Of a stretch of 64,000 bases of DNA, positions 10,200 through 18,363 are shown in pieces; within the stretch, counting starts at the first letter, position 1; every line of letters begins with the position of its first letter. The notes below the pieces were generated by a model. That model did not search any database. It saw only the letters and a list, made by a program, of their open reading frames with translations, and was not told the DNA's origin. The DNA lies in the NCBI RefSeq assembly GCF_002846335.1, contig NZ_PJMQ01000001.1:2170001-2234000 (forward strand), read 5' to 3'. This DNA is from Janthinobacterium sp. 61 (GTDB lineage: Bacteria > Pseudomonadota > Gammaproteobacteria > Burkholderiales > Burkholderiaceae_D). Made by a program: the position numbers and the translations under genes.

Positions 10200-11390
10200 T
10201 TACAGGCCCAGGATCATCTGGGTGATGATGTTTTTCTGGATTTCATTCGAGCCGCCATAGATCGATGTCTTGCGGTAATTGAAGTAGTAGGCGGCCAGCG
10301 GCGCGGCCAGGTCGTCGCCGCCAGCGCTGTGCGGCGCGCTGCCATCAAGAAAGTCGGGGTCGAAAGGCAAGGCTTGCGGGCCGAGCGCTTCCACCATCAG
10401 TTCCGTCAGTTGCTGCTGCAGTTCCGAGCCGCGCACCTTCAGCATGGAAGCCTGCGGTCCCGGTCCCTTGCCCTCTTCGCTGATGACGCGCAAGACCGTC
10501 ATTTCCAGCGCCATCAGTTCGATTTCCAGATGGGCCACCTTGGCGGCAAAAGCGGGATCATGCAGCAGCGGCGCACCGCGCTTGGATTGCTGCATGGCCA
10601 GCTGCTTGAGGAAAGTCAGCTCGCGCTTGGAGCGGCCCACGGCGGCGATGCCCGTACGCTCGTGCCCCAGCAGATACTTGGCGTAAGTCCAGCCCTTGTT
10701 TTCCTGGCCCACCAGATTGCTGACGGGCACGCGTACATTGTCAAAAAAGACTTCATTCACTTCATGTTCTTCATCGAGCATGATGATGGGGCGCACGGTG
10801 ATGCCCGGCGTTTTCATGTCGATCAGCAAGAAACTGATGCCTTCCTGCTTGCGCACCGTGCTATCCGTGCGCACCAGGCAAAAGATCATGTCCGCGTGCT
10901 GGCCCAGGGTGGTCCAGGTTTTCTGACCATTCACGATGTAATGGTCGCCGTCGCGCTGGGCCGTGGTTTTCAGGGAAGCGAGGTCGGAACCGGCGCCCGG
11001 CTCGGAATAGCCCTGGCACCACCAGTCGTCGCAGTTCAAAATGCGCGGCAAATAATAGGCTTTTTGTTCGGCGCTGGCGAAGGCCATGATGACGGGCGCC
11101 ACCATGTTGATGCCGAAAGGCAAAATCGGCGGCGTGGCGGCGCGCGCGCACTCGTCTTCCCAGATATGGCGCTGCACGGCCGTCCAGCCCGTGCCGCCAT
11201 GTTCGACAGGCCAGGCCGGTGCGGCCCAGCCTTGCTGCGCGACAATCTTGTGCCAGCGCACATAATCATCACGGTTCAGGCGCAGATGCTGGCGCACCTT
11301 GCGCTGCAAATCCGCTGGCAAATGCGTGTCGAGGAAGGCGCGCACCGTGTTGCGGAACGCCGTTTCCTCGGCCGTGTAATGCAAGTCCAT
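10200..11390 (-). CDS. Acyl-CoA dehydrogenase, pimeloyl-CoA dehydrogenase large-subunit type
   Basis: This 396-residue flavoprotein should catalyse alpha,beta-dehydrogenation of an acyl-CoA. Recognisable blocks are the N-terminal helix domain (DLHYTAEETAFRNTVRAFL), WPVEHGGTGWTAVQ, the FAD-contacting loop GYSEPGAGSDLASLKT, NGQKTWTTLGQHAD and the C-terminal SIYGGSNEIQKNIITQMILGL. The start at MDLHYT is preferred over an upstream in-frame ATG because GGAGACAG lies just before it. It heads the four-gene operon. No regulator gene flanks the operon in this window. Confidence 0.92.
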   Translation of the reverse strand: MDLHYTAEETAFRNTVRAFLDTHLPADLQRKVRQHLRLNRDDYVRWHKIVAQQGWAAPAWPVEHGGTGWTAVQRHIWEDECARAATPPILPFGINMVAPVIMAFASAEQKAYYLPRILNCDDWWCQGYSEPGAGSDLASLKTTAQRDGDHYIVNGQKTWTTLGQHADMIFCLVRTDSTVRKQEGISFLLIDMKTPGITVRPIIMLDEEHEVNEVFFDNVRVPVSNLVGQENKGWTYAKYLLGHERTGIAAVGRSKRELTFLKQLAMQQSKRGAPLLHDPAFAAKVAHLEIELMALEMTVLRVISEEGKGPGPQASMLKVRGSELQQQLTELMVEALGPQALPFDPDFLDGSAPHSAGGDDLAAPLAAYYFNYRKTSIYGGSNEIQKNIITQMILGL

Positions 11391-11627
11391 GTCTGTCTCC
11401 TTGTTCTTATCGGTTGCCGTATTGACTGCACGCAAGGAAGCTCAGCGCACAAAAAAGCACGACCGTTCTCAAGGATTGTACAACAGAATGGGGGCGGCGC
11501 CAGGGGTTTTACAAAGGCTGGCGCGGAGAGGGAGTTGACTCGAATTGGCCAGCCGCCACAGACGGCGACCAGTGAGCCCATGCCCGATTGTAATGGCAGA
11601 CACAGCCGCCATAGCTTCGCGACACAG

Positions 11628-12092
11628 TCAGGAATGCATATCCCAGAGTGAAGGAATAGGCCAAAACGGCATGTACTCATGCCAACCTACGAAGAATGAG
11701 AAGACTGCGTGGATTGCCGGCGACGAAGCAAAGGCCAGCAACACGTACCAAGCGAACTCGCTGCGCTGCATGCGCAACGCCAGCGGAGGAAGTGCAAGTG
11801 TTGCGGCAGCCGGGACGCCATAGTAGACCGGCCATGGAAACCCGGCGGTCGCACCGAACTTGGCAAAACACATGCCGACAACTACGACGACGAAAGCAAT
11901 GCCGCAAGTGAGGCTAGCGGTCGGCATCACCGGCTTGGCACGCAAGGTCCAGCGCAGGATGCCGATGAATACGAGCAATGAAACCACAATGAAGATGAAG
12001 AAACGCGTGGGTGGCAAGTTTATTCCTTCAAGTAGGTGTGCATTACAGCCCGCTTTTGGCCGATAGTCGAAGTTCCCAGGAGCCTCGCCCAC
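11628..12092 (-). CDS. Small multi-pass membrane protein, unknown
   Basis: This is a possible 154-residue protein with about four hydrophobic spans (FFIFIVVSLLVFIGIL, ASLTCGIAFVVVVVGMCF, PVYYGVPAAATLALPPLAL, FAWYVLLAFASSPAIHAVFSFFVG). An internal Met or Val could be the real start because the first 30 residues (MGEAPGNFDYRPKAGC...) are not membrane-like and no strong ribosome site precedes the first ATG. The region is AT-richer than its neighbours. I do not recognise a family. Confidence 0.5.
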   Translation of the reverse strand: MGEAPGNFDYRPKAGCNAHLLEGINLPPTRFFIFIVVSLLVFIGILRWTLRAKPVMPTASLTCGIAFVVVVVGMCFAKFGATAGFPWPVYYGVPAAATLALPPLALRMQRSEFAWYVLLAFASSPAIHAVFSFFVGWHEYMPFWPIPSLWDMHS

Positions 12093-12191
12093 GTGTGTCG
12101 GTATTTACTGGCGGTTAGCTGGCTTTATTGTCGATCGATGGCCGAAAAAATCATGGCAAACATGGGTATTGCGGGAATTTTCTCTGGCAGC

Positions 12192-12410
12192 CTACGGATG
12201 ATCTTGAATGCACTTTACGCCCTCGGCGACGTGCTCCGCCCAACCGGTTTTATGCGTTGCAAACCATGCCTCAATTTGTGGCTTTGTAGCACCACAATCC
12301 AAGGCAATTTTTTCAATTTCTTCCAGACTCTTCTCGGGCGGAGATTCGCTACATCCGGAAATGAAAGATACCAAAACGACGGTACCCAACCATAAATTAT
12401 TGCTCATCAA
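12192..12410 (-). CDS. Small lipoprotein of unknown function
   Basis: The 72-residue product has an N-terminal hydrophobic stretch ending in the lipobox SFISGC (Cys20), followed by an acidic helical mature part (SPPEKSLEEIEKIALDCGATKPQIEAWFATHKTGW). It should be lipidated and membrane-anchored. Two further cysteines could form a disulfide. GAAAGAAAT lies just before the ATG. The surrounding 1 kb is AT-rich and looks accessory. Confidence 0.65.
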   Translation of the reverse strand: MMSNNLWLGTVVLVSFISGCSESPPEKSLEEIEKIALDCGATKPQIEAWFATHKTGWAEHVAEGVKCIQDHP

Positions 12411-12605
12411 TTTCTTTCCTGTTTCAGTAGCACCACCAGCGCGGTCATCTGTTTGAGCGACTCCGGCAGGATACGGCCCAAGAGCTTAACGAATTGCCAA
12501 TAAGAAAAATTCACACATTGTCACATCGATGCGAATATTTGCTGTTGGCCTATTGTGTTGAAAGACGCGGGCAAGCTGAAGTTTAGATAGAAATCCAGGC
12601 AAAAA

Positions 12606-14195
12606 TCACCCATACAAATGCAGCAGCACCTGCACGGCGACGATCTTGACGATGGTCATGCTGGGGAAAATCATGGCATAGCCGAGGTTCGGGCGGTCCG
12701 ACTTGGCCAGGCGGTTGGCGAACACCAGCACGGCCGGGTTGCCCGTGGCGCCTGCCGCAATGCCTAGCAATTCAGGAAACGGCAGGCGCAGGAAAATCTT
12801 GCCAAGAATCACGACGAGCGCCACTACCACCAGCACCGTCACGGCACCGAGCGCCAGCATGGGCAAGCCATCGGCGCCCACCTGCTGCACGAAGGGCAAG
12901 CCGGACGCCATGCCAACGGAAGCGAGGAAAATCGTCAAGCCATAGTTGCGCATGACCAGGTTGGCCGACAGGGGCAGGCGCCAGCTGATCTTGCCGACTC
13001 TGCCCAGGCGCCCCAGGATCAGCGCCATCACCAGCGGGCCGCCCGCCAGGCCCAGGCTAAACGAGCCTATCCAGGGCAAGGGGATCGGCACCAGTCCCAG
13101 CAACACACCCAGTACCATGCCCATGCCCAGCGAGACATAGCTGAATTCGGCCGTGGCCGTGATGGAATTGCCGAACAGCTTGCGCACGTCGGCCGCGTGT
13201 TTCGCTGGCGCAATGGCCATCACCCTGTCGCCAAATTCCAGGGTCAGGAAGGGATGGGGCAAAATCATGGCGTCGCCGCGGCGTATGAAGGCGATTTGCA
13301 AGGGGAAGTCTTTCGACAGGTTCAGTTCGCCCAGCGGCACGCCAACGATTTCCGCGTCGGACACAAACACTTCCGTGCCGTCGAACGCGCTGCGGTCCTT
13401 CATCAAACGGCCCGGGTCCAAATGGCCCAGCGCCGTGCGCGCCGCTTCCACGCCCCCCACCGTGCCCGACACCATCAACGCATCACCCACGCCGAGCACC
13501 AGCGATGGATCGGGCAAGCGGTTCTGGTGCCCCTGGCGCACGCCGATCACCTGCACGCCGGCCAGCGGGCCATCGGCCAGTTCGGACAGGGCCGCGCCCG
13601 CCAATTTCGCTTCGTCGATGGTAATTTCCGACACGACGATGGGCGCGGGCGGCGGCGTCAGCACGGGTTTCAAGATGCGCCCGGCCAGGTACAGACCCAG
13701 CATGGGGCCGACGACGCCGAAAGGATACGCGACGGCATAGCCGACGGCTGCGTCGCCATTGCCGTGCGACGCTTCCAGTGCCGCCTGCAGGGCCGCCGTG
13801 CTGGTCATGGCGCCGGCAAACACGCCGCTGGCCATGCGCAGCGAGATATCGATCCACTGCCCGCCCCATACGGACACGGCCAGGCCGCCCATGACGGCGG
13901 CAAACGCGATCAGATTGTGTTTTTGGCCCGCGCCACGCAAACCGGCGAAAAACTGCACGCCATACTGCACGCCTATGCCATACAGAAACAACAGCAAGCC
14001 GATGGAGCCGACCATAGTCGGCGGCACGGAGCCGGGAGCGAATGCGCCCAACGCCAGCCCCGCGAACAGCACGCCGCCCACGCCCAGCGAAAAACCGAAC
14101 ACGCTGATACGCCCCAGCGCATAACCGGCGCCGATGACGAGAAACAGGGCGAGGATGGGCGTCGACTCCAGCGTGTGGCGAAATAATTGAAGCAT
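12606..14195 (-). CDS. AspT/YidE/YbjL-family transporter with RCK_C (TrkA-C) domains
   Basis: This 529-residue membrane protein belongs to the aspartate-alanine exchanger family. It has two hydrophobic halves (residues 1-185 and 350-529) with duplicated glycine-rich motifs (VGGVLFAGLALGAFAPGSVPPTMVGSIGLLLFLYGIGVQ in the first half; SFSLGLAGGPLVMALILGRLGR in the second). They are joined by a soluble region containing two TrkA-C-like domains (VIGVRQGHQNRLPDPSLVLGVGDALMVSGT; FIRRGDAMILPHPFLTLEFGDRVMAIAP). Members exchange amino or dicarboxylic acids, but the substrate here is not deducible. It is a single gene. The segment between its start and the GST gene holds small-RNA copy 1. Confidence 0.88.
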   Translation of the reverse strand: MLQLFRHTLESTPILALFLVIGAGYALGRISVFGFSLGVGGVLFAGLALGAFAPGSVPPTMVGSIGLLLFLYGIGVQYGVQFFAGLRGAGQKHNLIAFAAVMGGLAVSVWGGQWIDISLRMASGVFAGAMTSTAALQAALEASHGNGDAAVGYAVAYPFGVVGPMLGLYLAGRILKPVLTPPPAPIVVSEITIDEAKLAGAALSELADGPLAGVQVIGVRQGHQNRLPDPSLVLGVGDALMVSGTVGGVEAARTALGHLDPGRLMKDRSAFDGTEVFVSDAEIVGVPLGELNLSKDFPLQIAFIRRGDAMILPHPFLTLEFGDRVMAIAPAKHAADVRKLFGNSITATAEFSYVSLGMGMVLGVLLGLVPIPLPWIGSFSLGLAGGPLVMALILGRLGRVGKISWRLPLSANLVMRNYGLTIFLASVGMASGLPFVQQVGADGLPMLALGAVTVLVVVALVVILGKIFLRLPFPELLGIAAGATGNPAVLVFANRLAKSDRPNLGYAMIFPSMTIVKIVAVQVLLHLYG

Positions 14196-14300
14196 CAGAC
14201 AACCTTGATCTGGAGAAAGCCCAGTTTAGCATGCACAAAAGCAACACGATGGCGATGATGACGAGCAAGCGTGCGCACGTTCATGCGGTCAAAAACGGGC

Positions 14301-14421
14301 AAAAAAAAGCCCGCTGCGGGAGCGGGCTGAATCTAATTCCTGTGAGGAAGTAGAGGAGACAGGTGCAATGATGCCGCGTTGCAGCATAACAATCCAATTG
14401 CATGTTGTGATGATAGAAATA
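14301..14421 (-). ncRNA. anti-hemB-like small RNA, copy 1 of 5
   Basis: Read on the minus strand, the element starts near TATTTCTATCAT and has hairpin 1 (ATGCTGC...GCGGCAT, one mismatch). A single-stranded stretch with CTCCTC follows, then hairpin 2 (CTACTTCCT...AGGAATTAG). It ends in a perfect 8-bp terminator stem AGCCCGCT/AGCGGGCT (14308-14328) followed by eight T. It lies 16 bases beyond the stop of the GST gene and can also serve as that gene's terminator. The first 120 bases are almost identical to copy 2. From memory, two hairpins plus a terminator match the anti-hemB RNA motif of Betaproteobacteria. This has not been checked. Confidence 0.75.
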
Positions 14422-14436
14422 TGCTTTATCAATATC

Positions 14437-15063
14437 TTATGCCCGTTGCCGCGATGCTTCCCTGTGCATGGCTTCGCGCACGGCCGGTCTGGCGCCTATG
14501 CTTGCCAGCAAGGCCCTCACCTGCGGGAAAGCTTCCAGGTCGACTCTGGCAACATCCGACCAGCTGAGGATGGTGTACAGGTAGGCATCGGCCACGGTAA
14601 AGGTATCGCCCAGCAGGTACGGCCCGCAGCTGGCCAAGTGCCGCTCGACGTGGTCGAGCCGCGCGGCGATGCGTGAGCGGGCCACATTCTGCGCCTGCGT
14701 GCCGTATTCCGGGTGGAACAGCCAGGGACTGAAGGCCTTGTGCAGCTCGGTGGCGATAAACCCCAGCCACGATTGCAGCCGCACGCGCGCCAGCGAGCCC
14801 GGCGGCGGCGCCAGGCTGCTGTCCGGCGCCAGGTCGGCCAGGTATTGCACGATGGCTGTGCCTTCCAGCAAGATGGTGCCATCGTCCAGCGCCAGTGCGG
14901 GCACATACAGGTTGGGATTCACCTGCGCGTAATCGGCGCCCGTTTCCGTGACGCGTGGAATCTTGCGAATATCGACTCTTTCCAGCTCCAGCGCGATGCC
15001 CGCCTCGATGGCCACGATGTGCGGCGACAGGGAGCACGTTCCCGTTGCGTAATACAGTTTCAT
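14437..15063 (-). CDS. Glutathione S-transferase family protein
   Basis: This 208-residue cytosolic protein has an N-terminal thioredoxin-like domain (MKLYYATGTCSLSPHIVAIEAG, with the catalytic Ser/Cys region at TCSLS; the NPNLYVPAL cis-Pro loop; DDGTILLEGTAIVQYLAD for glutathione gamma-Glu binding). An all-helical C-terminal domain follows (LLGDTFTVADAYLYTILSWSDVARVDL). The pattern fits beta-class GSTs (GstA-like). The start was chosen for GAGGAGCG immediately upstream. The gene is 19 bases after the E1 stop codon and could be co-transcribed with it. Small-RNA copy 1 follows. Confidence 0.92.
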   Translation of the reverse strand: MKLYYATGTCSLSPHIVAIEAGIALELERVDIRKIPRVTETGADYAQVNPNLYVPALALDDGTILLEGTAIVQYLADLAPDSSLAPPPGSLARVRLQSWLGFIATELHKAFSPWLFHPEYGTQAQNVARSRIAARLDHVERHLASCGPYLLGDTFTVADAYLYTILSWSDVARVDLEAFPQVRALLASIGARPAVREAMHREASRQRA

Positions 15064-15082
15064 AATGCGCTCCTCGAAAAAG

Positions 15083-17749
15083 TTAGACGGACGCGGGATC
15101 GATTTTTTCCACGTCGATCCCGTATTGGGCGATGGCATCGCTAATCTTGCTGCGCGGCAGTTGTCCAGCGTCGGCCACCGCCGTCAGCGCGGCCAGCACG
15201 ATGAAATGGCGGTCCACCTCGAAGAAGGTGCGCAAGGATTCGCGCGCATCGGAGCGGCCGAAGCCATCCGTGCCCAGGGCAACAAAGCGCCGGTCCGTCA
15301 CGAACGGGCGCACCTGGTCGGCCACGATCTTCATGTAGTCGGTGGCGATCACCACCGGGCCTTGCCGGCCAGCCAGGCATTGCTGGATATATGGCACGCG
15401 CGGTTCGCTGCCAGGGTGCAGCATGTTCCAGCGCTCCACGGCCAGGCCATCGCGTCGCACCTGCGTCAGGCTGGTGGCGCTCCACACGTCGGCCGCCACG
15501 CCGAAATCCTGCTGCAGCAGAACGCCGGCAGCCTGCACTTCTCGCAGGATGGAACCGCTGCCCATCAGCTGCACGCGTGGCACAGCGGCTTCCGGGCTTT
15601 CCTGCAGCAGATACAGGCCCCGCAAGATGCCCGCCTCGGCTCCTGCCGGCATGGCCGGGTGCGGATAATTTTCATTGAGCAAGGTGATGTAATAGAAAAT
15701 ATCCTCTTGCTCGGCAAACATGCGGCGCATACCGTCGTGAATGATGACGGCCAGCTCGTAGGCATAGGTGGGATCATAGGAAATGCAGTTAGGAATCACG
15801 GACGACAGCACGTGGCTGTGGCCATCGTCATGCTGGAGACCTTCGCCCATCAGTGTCGTGCGGCCCGAGGTGGCGCCCAGCAAGAAACCGCGCGTGCGGG
15901 CATCGGCCGCCGCCCACGCCAGGTCGCCCACGCGCTGCAGGCCGAACATGGAATAGAAGATGTAGAACGGAATGGTGGCCAGGCCGTGGTTGCTGTACGA
16001 CGTGCCGGCGGCGATCCACGAGGAAATCGCGCCCGATTCGTTGATGCCCTCCTGCAATATCTGCCCATCCTTGGCTTCCTTGTAATAGCTGAGCTGGCCC
16101 GCATCCTGCGGCGTGTACAGCTGGCCCAGGTAGGAATGGATGCCGATCTGGCGAAACAGCCCTTCCATGCCGAAGGTGCGCGACTCGTCCGGCACGATGG
16201 GCACGATGATCTTGCTCAAGGCGGGGTCTTTCAGCAGGGTGCCCAAAATGCGCACGAAGGCCATGGTGGTGGACGCGCCCCGCTCGCCGCTATCCTTGAG
16301 CTGGGTAGCGAACGCGGACAGCGGCGGTATGGGCAGCGGCGCCACCTTGCTGATGCGGGCGGGAATGTAGCCGCCCAGCTGTGCCCGACGGGCCGCGAAG
16401 TAACGCGCTTCCTCGCTGTCCGGCGCCGGCTTCAAATACGGCATCTCTTCCAGCTGGGCATCGCTGACGGGCAGCGCGAAGCGGTCGCGGAAGGCGCGCA
16501 CGGCGTCGGCGCTCATCTTTTTCAGCTGATGGTTGATATTCTGCCCTTCGCCCGCCTCGCCCATGCCGAAACCCTTGACGGTTTTCGCCAGGATCACGGT
16601 CGGCCGGCCAGTCGTGCGCATGGCTTCCGCGTAGGCCGCGTGGACTTTTTCGGGATCGTGGCCGCCACGCGTCAACTGCCAGATGTCGTCATCCGTCATG
16701 TGCGCCACCAGCGCCAGCAGTTCCGGATACTTGCCAAAGAAATGCGCGCGCACATACGCGCCATTCTGCGATTTGAAGGTCTGGTAATCGCCGTCCACGC
16801 ATTCCATCATGCGCTGGCGCAACAAGCCGCTCGTGTCACTCTGCAATAAAGCATCCCAGCCGCTGCCCCAGATGACCTTGATGACATGCCAGCCCGCCGC
16901 GCGGAAGGTCCCCTCCAGCTCCTGGATAACCTTGCTGTTCCCGCGCACGGGACCGTCCAGGCGTTGCAAATTGCAGTTGACTACAAAGATCAGGTTATCG
17001 AGCCGCTCGCGACCGCCCAGGGAAATGGCGGCCAGCGATTCCGGCTGGTCCATCTCGCCATCGCCGAGGAAAGCCCACACCTTGCGTCCCTGGTGCGGCT
17101 TCAAGTCGCGGTACTCGAGGTAGCGCATGAAACGCGCCTGGTAGGCGGCCGTCAGCGGCCCCAGTCCCATCGATACCGTGGGGAATTGCCAGAAATCAGG
17201 CATCAAACGGGGATGCGGATACGATGACAGGCCCTCGCGGCCTGCTTCGCGGCGGTAATTGTCCAGCTGCGCTTCCGTGATCCGGCCTTCCAGATAGGCG
17301 CGGCCGTAGATACCGGGCGCGGAATGGCCCTGGATGTAGACCAGGTCGCCGGCAAACTGGTCCGTATGGCCGCGGAAGAAATGGCTGAAGCCCACGTCGT
17401 ACAGCACGGCCGCCGACTGGTAGGTGGCGATGTGGCCGCCCACGTTCGAGTGCTTGGCTGCGCGCAACACCATCACCATGGCATTCCAGCGGATGTAGGC
17501 ATTCAGGCGGCGCTCGATGGCCAGGTCGCCGGGATAAGCGCTCTGGCGCGCCGTGGCGATGCTGTTGGTGTAGGCGGTGGTAACGCGGCCGTGCATGCCG
17601 CCGTGCTGCGCGGCGTCAATTTCGACCAGCTGGTCGAGCAGGTAGTGGGCGCGCGGGCGCCCTTCCACGGCAACGACGGCCTGCATCGCCTCCAGCCATT
17701 CTTTGGTTTCCTGCGGATCGATATCGGGTACAGCGAGGGATGAGGTCAT
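15083..17749 (-). CDS. aceE: Pyruvate dehydrogenase-type homodimeric E1 component (paralogue without linked E2/E3)
   Basis: This 888-residue ThDP enzyme decarboxylates a 2-oxoacid and reductively acylates the lipoyl group of E2. The length equals E. coli AceE. Motifs present: GHSAPGIYGRAYLEGR, the ThDP/Mg signature starting GDGEMDQPES and ending in NCNLQRLDGPVRGN, and the C-terminal transketolase domain (VQLMGSGSILREV, WNMLHPGSEPRVPYI). No E2 or E3 gene adjoins it, so it may be an accessory E1; relatives such as MdeB act on 2-oxobutyrate from methionine degradation. The start at MTSSLAV has AGGAGACTGCC before it. It is divergent from a marR gene, with operator-like sites over its promoter, so repression by that MarR protein is likely. 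Confidence 0.9.
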   Translation of the reverse strand: MTSSLAVPDIDPQETKEWLEAMQAVVAVEGRPRAHYLLDQLVEIDAAQHGGMHGRVTTAYTNSIATARQSAYPGDLAIERRLNAYIRWNAMVMVLRAAKHSNVGGHIATYQSAAVLYDVGFSHFFRGHTDQFAGDLVYIQGHSAPGIYGRAYLEGRITEAQLDNYRREAGREGLSSYPHPRLMPDFWQFPTVSMGLGPLTAAYQARFMRYLEYRDLKPHQGRKVWAFLGDGEMDQPESLAAISLGGRERLDNLIFVVNCNLQRLDGPVRGNSKVIQELEGTFRAAGWHVIKVIWGSGWDALLQSDTSGLLRQRMMECVDGDYQTFKSQNGAYVRAHFFGKYPELLALVAHMTDDDIWQLTRGGHDPEKVHAAYAEAMRTTGRPTVILAKTVKGFGMGEAGEGQNINHQLKKMSADAVRAFRDRFALPVSDAQLEEMPYLKPAPDSEEARYFAARRAQLGGYIPARISKVAPLPIPPLSAFATQLKDSGERGASTTMAFVRILGTLLKDPALSKIIVPIVPDESRTFGMEGLFRQIGIHSYLGQLYTPQDAGQLSYYKEAKDGQILQEGINESGAISSWIAAGTSYSNHGLATIPFYIFYSMFGLQRVGDLAWAAADARTRGFLLGATSGRTTLMGEGLQHDDGHSHVLSSVIPNCISYDPTYAYELAVIIHDGMRRMFAEQEDIFYYITLLNENYPHPAMPAGAEAGILRGLYLLQESPEAAVPRVQLMGSGSILREVQAAGVLLQQDFGVAADVWSATSLTQVRRDGLAVERWNMLHPGSEPRVPYIQQCLAGRQGPVVIATDYMKIVADQVRPFVTDRRFVALGTDGFGRSDARESLRTFFEVDRHFIVLAALTAVADAGQLPRSKISDAIAQYGIDVEKIDPASV

Positions 17750-17802
17750 GGCAGTCTCCTGGGGGTGGGCATTCATCGTCATTATCGATTGCCATTGCAA
17801 TC

Positions 17803-17859
17803 ATTGCATTTGCAATCGTTATGCCGGCCATTGTATAGCGCTATAATTGCATTTGCAAC
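17803..17859. promoter_or_regulatory. Divergent E1/marR promoters with two ATTGCA-N2-TGCAAT operators
   Basis: A perfect inverted repeat ATTGCATTTGCAAT sits at 17803-17816 and a one-mismatch copy at 17846-17859. For the E1 gene (minus strand), a promoter TTGCAA (17853-17858), N17, TACAAT (17830-17835) places one site over the -35 box and the other just downstream of the start. For marR (plus strand), TTATGC (17819-17824), N17, TATAAT (17842-17847) overlaps the same sites. This layout suits repression and autoregulation by the MarR protein. Binding itself is inferred. Confidence 0.7.
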
Positions 17860-17883
17860 TGTGATCGTTTTGGAGGAGTACCG

Positions 17884-18363
17884 ATGTCCGCAACTGAGTC
17901 TGCAAGCAAGTCCGCAACCGCGCCCGACCTGTGGTTTTCGTTCGTGCGCTCGCACCGTTTGATGATCCGCGAGATCGAGCGCCGCCTGGCGGCGGCCGAC
18001 CTGCCCGTATATGCGTGGTATGACGTGCTGTGGGGACTCGAAAGCGGCCCGGACGGTTCGCGCCGCATGCACGAACTGGCCGACGCGCTGGCCATTGAGC
18101 GCTACAACCTGACGCGCCTGGTGGACAAGCTGGAAACGGACCGGCTGGTGACGCGCACGCGCTCGCCGGAAGACGGGCGCGCCGCCTTCGTGTCCATCAC
18201 GGAAGATGGCAAGGTCTTGCGCAAGAAGATGTGGACCATCTACCAGGCCACGGTAGCCGACCTGTTCCTGGCGCAATTTGACAGTGCCGAGCAGCAGGAC
18301 TTCAGCGCCGCCCTGGCCCGCGCCGCCGAGGCGGCACGCGATGCCGCTCAGAGCAAGGCGTAA
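17884..18363 (+). CDS. MarR-family transcriptional regulator
   Basis: The 159-residue product is a winged-helix MarR protein. LWFSFVRSHRLMIREIERRLAAADLP forms the dimer helix, MHELADALAIERYNLTRLVDKLETDRLV is the helix-turn-helix, and RSPEDGRAAFVSITEDG is the wing. The ribosome site GGAGGAG is seven bases before the ATG. It is divergent from the E1 gene, and the intergenic region contains paired operator-like palindromes. The same palindromes recur in front of the half-E1 gene that ends against this gene's 3' end, so it may control both. The last 16 bases overlap that convergent gene. Confidence 0.92.
   Translation: MSATESASKSATAPDLWFSFVRSHRLMIREIERRLAAADLPVYAWYDVLWGLESGPDGSRRMHELADALAIERYNLTRLVDKLETDRLVTRTRSPEDGRAAFVSITEDGKVLRKKMWTIYQATVADLFLAQFDSAEQQDFSAALARAAEAARDAAQSKA

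Noticed and set aside
15065..16849. A 594-codon plus-strand frame opposite the E1 gene
   Set aside because: Antisense to the intact ThDP enzyme, and it shows no recognisable motif.
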